Source: Vespula vulgaris
Lineage: Eukaryota; Arthropoda; Insecta; Hymenoptera; Vespidae
Length of the DNA stretch: 64,000 nucleotides
Direction of reading: 5' to 3'
Assembly (NCBI RefSeq): GCF_905475345.1
Contig: NC_066588.1
Location: forward strand, 7,498,001-7,562,000
In this document: in pieces, positions 57,985 to 64,000 of the stretch
Layout of the letters: each line of letters opens with the position of its first letter
How positions within the stretch are numbered: the first letter of the stretch is position 1
The notes under the pieces: model-generated
Database searches by the model: none
What the model was told of the DNA's origin: nothing
What the model saw: only the letters and a program-made list of their open reading frames with translations
Program-made: the position numbers and the translations under genes

Positions 57985-58660
57985 GGTCGACGGATTATTA
58001 GTAAATGAAATTTCCTTGCTTGCAATGCTGGTGGTGCTTGTGCTACCGGTGTGCTGTTAGTGTTAGTGCATCTGTATTCGTCGTGAATGAGGCAGCAAGC
58101 GAGAAAGGAGAAAGCTACGGAGGGTAAATAATTCGTCTTATACGCGATAAAGCAGGAGCCGAGCGTCATTGCTGGCTGGTATTCCTTACAGGAAAGAGAG
58201 AAGAATTGAAGTGAACAAAATACCGTCTGATCCTAAGTCATCAGGGAAATTGATGATATTAAGACAACGTTAACAAGGAAGATGAGAACGAACGCGTGTA
58301 GAAGTAAGCTTATTTTTTGAATTTTTTTTTTATCTCTCTCCCCGTGTTTAAAAATAATTTCCTTTGTAAATAAAAGGCATGTCATCTAGCTGGGTTATTT
58401 GCTTTGCTGAAATAACCAAAAAGCAACATTTCATTTGACATATTATTATGATACGTGCGTTTTTTTTTTATTTTTGAAAATGTAAAATAGAATAAGTCGT
58501 GAGTCGATGCAAAATTAATAATCATCTAATCTCGATTATTATTATAATTTGTATTATTATTAATATCATTATTATCATGATATAAAGATATATAGCAAAA
58601 AGCTATGCATAATGAAAACGTGAGCTCTCTATGTATAAATGTGTGTGTGTGTAAATAAAT
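57985..58660. other. Unique intronic sequence
   Basis: ATT-rich at 58535-58580; no gene is recognised. Confidence 0.5.
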
Positions 58661-58664
58661 AACA

Positions 58665-58667
<3 letters not shown>

Positions 58668-58718
<51 letters not shown>

Positions 58719-58722
58719 CACA
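58668..58722. repeat. (AT)n microsatellite
   Basis: Perfect AT of about 40 bases, then ACACATACACA. Confidence 0.95.
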
Positions 58723-59390
58723 GAATACATCATATGCACTGACCGCTCTACGGGTTAGTCAGATATTCGGTATAAACAGCGTAGATTCGGTAACAAGATT
58801 TAAAAGCCACGCCGCTCTTTGCGGGATTCGTTTGATTCGGATCGGCGAAATAGAATTTATTACGTGCTACGAAGTCCTTTGTCGTGTCCTGGCCTTTCGG
58901 GATAACCGAAGAGCAAGGCTAGACCACTGCGTTGAGAAAATGATCGAGTAAATCCAAGTTGATTCGATTAAACTCAATGGACTCTCTTAGAGAATTTCGA
59001 AACTTGGAGATTTCTGACCTGTCATACGTTCTATTATAATTCATAAATTAATTTTAAAACCGCAGAGATTTTTATAGAAAATTAACTGAGGCGAATGGAA
59101 AAATAAAAATATTGAGAGAATACCGAATTTATTACTATAATCTCAAATATTTGTCATCGAATATAACGCCGAGATTGAATTCATCGATTGAACTCAAAAA
59201 CTATGGCTAGCTTTCAAGCTCGACTCGACGTATCAACATGTACATATGTATGTACAACCGAGGAAAACAATCGTATCCGGAAACACGTGGTAAAAAGGGT
59301 TGATAGCCGATCGAAATGATGCGTCGTTTGGAATCCACGTGTCATAACGATTCGCCTAACAACACGGTCAGCGCGATTGGGTATCATAAT
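58723..59390. other. Unique intronic sequence
   Basis: Nothing recognised. Confidence 0.5.
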
Positions 59391-59391
59391 T

Positions 59392-59870
59392 TTCTTTCTC
59401 TCTCTCTTTCTCTCTTTTTTTCTTTTTCTATGTAGAGATGCCTTTTTTTCTCTCGACACCGAGGGGAGACTATCGACATGCATTCGAGGCGTCCGATGCC
59501 TCGTGTAACAATTAGAATCGTGGCTGAGTTTGGGGTTGACCGCGACAAAGCGTACACCAGCGAAGTATCGAGCCGTGTATTTCACGGTATCTCTCTCTCT
59601 CTCTCTCTCTTTCTCTATGTTTCTCTGTCCCTCTTGACCGGCAATAGCCACGACTCTCATCCCCCACTACCACCACCATCGCCACCACCACCACGGCCAT
59701 CACTACCACTATCATCGTTAACACCAAGAGGCAAGCGAGTGTTACCATATACACGTGTGTAGAGCACAAAGAGATGTACGTGAGTGAGTGAGTGAGAAGG
59801 AGGGAGAGATAGATCGGGGCCCTCTATCCACCCTCTCCCTCTCCCTCTCTCTCTCTTTCTCTCTCTTTGC
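59392..59870. repeat. CT, CCA and CT tracts
   Basis: CT/T-rich 59392-59428, CT 59589-59612, CCA/CAC trinucleotides 59665-59715, and CCCTCT/CT 59831-59868. Confidence 0.91.
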
Positions 59871-60650
59871 ATCCGCTCTTTCCACAATAGTAGACAGTTT
59901 ACACAGGAATAGTTATATCTGTGGCTCGTCGAGCGTGCATGCTGGCCTGATCTGTACGTACATACATACCTGAAACCAATACCTATTCCCAAACGCTAAC
60001 TAGAACGGTTCGTCCTCTCTATCTCACCCACTCTCTCCAAGAGCAGAACACATTGAGCTTCGCGTTCTGGTTCGTGCCGCGAACACACGAAAACACTCAA
60101 ACGGTTTGGTACCGAAAGATCTATGGCCCTGGCAGAGGTGCTCAACGCGCTGCCTCCTAAATTGAGCCATTTGGAACGAGCTAACGTTATCGGATGCTCT
60201 CTAGTCGACGGCAATCTCTTCTCTCTCTCTCTCTCTCTCTCTCTTTGTGTGTTACATTTCACGATTCGTACGCATTTTCGATCCACCATGCACATCCAAC
60301 TCTTTTTTCTTTCCCTTTTTAGCTGTTCCAAAGTTCCATTTTATAAAAAAAAAATTATGAATAAAACGTCGAGATTTTTTCAAATATATACACCGCGTCG
60401 AAGTTAAGTTACGATTTAACATATTTTCCTCGGCTCTTTTAAAAAATATCTTTTATGTGAAAGATAGAAAGAGAAAGAGAGATGTCGTCTCGTTTTATTC
60501 GTTCGTTTCACGTTGACGAGCAGCGACGTTGCACGCGCACGCTCGAGTCCTGTGAACGAAATACGCATAGGCAATTTATGACTTCGTGTCGATACTTCAG
60601 GGATTTATTTCCAGTGAGAAGCGTCGAATGAAACGGGAGAAGAGTAGTTG
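59871..60650. other. Mostly unique sequence with a short CT tract
   Basis: CT at 60219-60244. No gene is recognised. Confidence 0.45.
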
Positions 60651-60654
60651 TGTG

Positions 60655-60688
60655 GGAGAGAGAGGAATAGAGAAAGAGAGAGGAGGAG

Positions 60689-60721
<33 letters not shown>

Positions 60722-60975
60722 GAGAACGATTCCTGACGTTTCGAGCTCGGACGGGTGTCCGTAAAATGGAAAATAACTCGAACGCCATCCTGCCGTCGTC
60801 GTTTATTGGAAGAAGTCTCTTATTGTCTTTCGCGCGAAAACCGCTTATTCGCGCCTCTTTTCTTTTCTTTTCTTTTCCTTTCTTTTCCTTTCTTTTCTTT
60901 TCTTTTCTCTTCTTTTTTCTTCTTTTTTTTACCCTTCTTTCCTTCTTTGTCTTCTTTTCTTTTCTATTCTAACAT
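60655..60975. repeat. GA tract and (TTTTC)n pentanucleotide tract
   Basis: GA/GGA at 60656-60722; TTTTC/TTTCC units at 60859-60910 grading into T/C-rich DNA to 60968. Confidence 0.93.
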
Positions 60976-61755
60976 AAATCATAACCATTCGCTGGGAATT
61001 TTTCGTGATTTTCGTACGACCAACGGCACTCGTCGTCATCGTCTATCGAGTTCTTTCTCAAGCATGAAAGGTCGCAATATTCGAGAAAAAGGAAGATAGA
61101 TAGAGAGAAAGAGGTAGAAAAGATAGAGAGAAAGAAAGAAAGGGTGTCTCGAGGGAAAAGAAACCGCGCCTTACCCATCTACGAACCTGTTTTGTTTCAA
61201 TAAACCGTACCTTTTTTTCTCGTTAAGAGTAACGCCTTTCCATTCTCGTTCGTTTTCGAGCCCTTCAGGGATGAACGCAACAGCTATGTTCACTACCACC
61301 CTTGTCAGCGTTTCCAATCTTCTGCTTCGACGTTTATGCCTTTCCGAACGTATGATCAGCTAGCGAAGCCTAAGAGAGATAGTCGATTATCAAAAATCCT
61401 CCCTTGTGTCACGTTCGATGAGATTGAAAAAGATACCTACGTAGGCGTGTATTATTTAACGAGAATATATATGTAGGGGACGTTTATGAAATTCAGGAAA
61501 AATAAGATCGTTATCTTAAATATAAAATCTCATACGCAATGTTTTATCCTTTGAATTTTGGATATGCGATTTTGAAGGTAGATCATTTTGCGAAACGAAG
61601 TCGATCAATTCTTGAATTTTACGATACGTTGCTAACATCAATTTATTCGAGCAATTATTTTTCTACGTCTCGATATTTAAGATTCAACGAAGATTTAGGA
61701 AAGAATAAATGAAATCTTAATTTCTTTAATGTTCGACGAAAAAATGAAAACCGTG
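60976..61755. other. Unique intronic sequence
   Basis: GA at 61097-61141; otherwise unique and AT-rich. Nothing recognised. Confidence 0.45.
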
Positions 61756-61757
61756 CA

Positions 61758-61788
<31 letters not shown>

Positions 61789-61832
61789 TTCTATCTCTAT
61801 CGCTATCGCTATCTCTACCTTTATCTCTTTCC
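61758..61832. repeat. CT then CTAT/CGCTAT tract
   Basis: Perfect CT at 61765-61788 followed by TATCTC/TATCGC units. Confidence 0.93.
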
Positions 61833-62638
61833 CTTGGAAAATTTCATAGAAAGAAGAGTGAATTGAAAATCGCTCATAACTGATGAAGATAAGGAAAGTC
61901 GAAGAGATCCATTTTTCATAGTTGAACCGGGATTAAAAATCTATTATTTATACGTTACGTATCATCTCGTATTTTTGCAAGTTAAAGCCATTTGTTCTTA
62001 TAAAATCGTGTTCGGTGATATACGACACGTGTATACGTATTTACGTAGGTACATATAAAATCGACATCTTCCTACAACAACGCTTTCTACTTTGTCGTAG
62101 CGTGTCGCTTCAACATAAAAATCTAAACGACTTAGCTCCCGTTAAGCTATAAGGACTTATACTGCGCAAGTTAAAGAGCATTTCCGTGCTGCAATTACCT
62201 ACCTACCGGTGCTTCGTTCCAGAAACAGAGATCGACCTAGGAACGCACGCGATCAAAAGGGTATTACGGATTTGTCGAAGGATCTTCAAATTATACTGAA
62301 AAGTTCAAATAAATAAATTTCTATCGATAATAGAGAGTTCGTGCGGATCGCGTTAGATTTTAAATCTTTTAGTCATGTAACGAAAACGATCGATATTTCG
62401 AGGATAACCTTGAAAAATCGTGATAAAATTGTCCACCACGAGTACTCACGTTGTATTACTATTCCTCTGTCGATCTCTCTCTTTCTCTCTATTCCTCTCG
62501 CTGAATAAGAAGTTATAAGTCGATTCATGAGAACGGGGTCTAGCGAGTATACATAGTATAGGTAGATAGATATAAAGTACAAGTCGCACATCGGAAACTC
62601 GAAATTACATGGCTGATGGGTCGCAGGTAGAGCTTTGC
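61833..62638. other. Unique intronic sequence
   Basis: Short CT at 62471-62490; nothing recognised. Confidence 0.5.
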
Positions 62639-62675
62639 TAGTGTTGGTGATGGTGGTTGTGGTGGTAGTGGTGAC
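62639..62675. repeat. GGT/GTT trinucleotide tract
   Basis: Interrupted GGT array. Confidence 0.9.
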
Positions 62676-62958
62676 TCGGCGAGTTGCAGAACACGTATTA
62701 TCGCGGGCACGAACGGGAGTAGTTTCGAGACGTAGCGTGACAAGCCGCCCGCTGACGCCGGACCGGGCGACAAGCTATTGCCTTTGCCGGTGCTGCCGTG
62801 TACCATCACGGCTAAGAGTTTCGTATCCTCGAGTTATCGACTCTAGGGAGTATGCCGGAGAAACTTGACGAGCCCTCTATATAGCTTGCACAGGGATGTA
62901 GGAAGGTTCAGAGTGTAAATCAACCCTCGGGAACCTTAACACACCTCACTTTCGCATC
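62676..62958. other. CpG-rich unique sequence
   Basis: GC-moderate (62676-62870), repeat-free; no gene is recognised. Confidence 0.4.
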
Positions 62959-62959
62959 G

Positions 62960-62971
62960 CTCCCTCTCTCA

Positions 62972-63024
<53 letters not shown>

Positions 63025-63360
63025 TCTCCTCGCAGACGTGCTTCATCGTCTATCACATCGCGTTCCACCCTCTTGTCCTTATCATCTCCTTCTGCCAACT
63101 ATTTCAGCAATGTCGAAACAACCTGACGAAATTCCCTCTATCTCTCTGTCTTTCTTCTTCCTTCTCTCTTTCTCTTTCTCTCCCTCTCTCTCTCTCTCTT
63201 TCTTAGTTTCTACCTTCGCTTTCCAACATTTGTCCTTTTCGTAACGTGTGAGAATAGAGGGAAGATCTCATGAGAAAGGAGAGATAAACCGTAGAAACGT
63301 AGAAAGGTAGAGCCCGATGAAATGGAACATCTCTCTCTCTCTCTCTCTCTCTTTACATCT
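62960..63360. repeat. CT tracts
   Basis: CT at 62960-63028, 63138-63204 and 63331-63354. Confidence 0.94.
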
Positions 63361-64000
63361 AGGAACATCGGCCGAGGACCGCCGCGGTTCGAATGAGTTC
63401 CGCTCTTCTTCCTTCCGGTCGACAAATTGAAATCGTCAGAGCGGGAAAACTCGAGCGAAATCCACGTTCGTCGAGGAACAAAGTGTTCGGCACGAGGAGT
63501 TGCGAGGGTGGAAGAAGAATCGAAGGAACGAGAGAGGAATAGGTAGAAGGTTGCTGCTTCGTCGAATGAGAGGGAGAAATACGCCTGAGGCCAGCTAGTG
63601 AGAGAGAGGAGAATAGAATATAGAGAGGAAGAGAGAGAGAGTGGAACGAGGATAGCGAACGAACGTGGTCCCAACGTGCTCGTAACTGGCGATGTTGCCT
63701 TACCGGACGATATTTCACTCCGTAATTATCTTAGCGTGCAACGCGATAGTGCGAGGCGGCTGCCGGTATTAATGCCTGCTGATAATGTACCAATAGTGTG
63801 TCCTAATGTCCCGTACTGACCCTGAGTAATAGACAAGCTGAATGCACTACGACGCTCGTCCATCCCTAAGATATTCGTCGTTCGAGTAGATTAACTCTTC
63901 GTCGTGTCGTTATCGTCTCCGTTCGATTTCTTAAGTGTTCGACCGACGACAGGACGTTGTTGATGGCGAGATAATTGGGTTACTTAAAGTTTCTCTGTAT
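63361..64000. other. Unique sequence at window end with a small GA patch
   Basis: GA at 63598-63642; the rest is CpG-containing, repeat-free DNA. A 73-codon + frame (63598-63819) starts in the repeat and matches nothing known. No RNP1-type exon is seen before the window ends. Confidence 0.45.

Larger units (their letters stand above)
41572..64000 (+). other. Downstream intron (phase 2) of the Rox8 gene, 3' end not in window
   Basis: The next coding exon should continue with a one-base codon remainder and the RNP1 strand (KGYGFVSF-like). I found no such sequence up to the window end. The intron is then at least 22.4 kb long. It holds microsatellites, several pseudo-exon candidates and a possible internal promoter. 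Confidence 0.6.

Noticed and set aside
1..64000. tRNA or other structural RNA genes
   Set aside because: I scanned for B-box-like GGTTCGANTCC on both strands and found no match paired with an A box; a dedicated scan such as tRNAscan-SE would settle it.

Overview
This window looks like the inside of one very large insect gene. The only stretch I can defend as protein-coding is an 88-base internal exon at 41484-41571 on the + strand. It encodes the first half of the second RNA-recognition motif (RRM2) of a TIA-1/TIAR protein, called Rox8 in Drosophila. It has a good branch point, pyrimidine tract and CAG acceptor upstream and a perfect GTAAGT donor downstream. The exon runs from two bases of a split codon through the RNP2 strand (IFVGDL) to the end of FGEIS. 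I searched by eye for the RRM1 exons upstream and for the RNP1 exon (KGYGFVSF-type) downstream and found neither. The flanking introns are therefore probably at least 41.4 kb and 22.4 kb long within this window.

The organism is an insect by exon sequence. Hymenoptera (ant, bee or wasp) is my best guess, from the moderate base composition without obvious CpG loss, the abundant TCGA words and the flood of (CT)n/(GA)n microsatellites. That placement is an inference.

The rest is intron-like sequence. It contains well over a hundred simple-repeat tracts, mostly (CT)n or (GA)n, with (AT)n, (CA)n, trinucleotide, tetranucleotide and pentanucleotide loci. These are separated by unique sequence of a few hundred to about 1,900 bases. 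Most long open frames are translations of these repeats (Ser-Leu, Arg-Glu, poly-Ser and similar) and are not genes. I recognise no tRNA, rRNA, CRISPR array, intact transposon, virus-derived gene or nested gene.

The most interesting signal is at the exon's donor site. The donor GTAAGTC is perfectly complementary to GACTTAC 25 bases into the intron, and that same segment is part of a mutually exclusive perfect 9-bp hairpin (41597-41619). Together they look like a possible RNA switch that hides or frees the splice site of a splicing regulator. A pyrimidine-rich stretch of the kind TIA-1 binds lies between donor and hairpin. Secondary candidates are:
- tiny pseudo-exons with strong splice sites (46643-46659, 54360-54392, 57317-57324);
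- ratchet-like AG|GT junctions;
- an alternative first coding exon at 363-411 in a compatible splice phase;
- a TATA/initiator pair at 55392-55427;
- a 26-bp hairpin at 55061-55119;
- a canonical G-quadruplex motif beside paired-type homeodomain sites (21991-22059);
- a perfect 16-bp alternating GTGTGCGCGCGCACAC palindrome;
- a weak mariner-like relic near 56213-56467.
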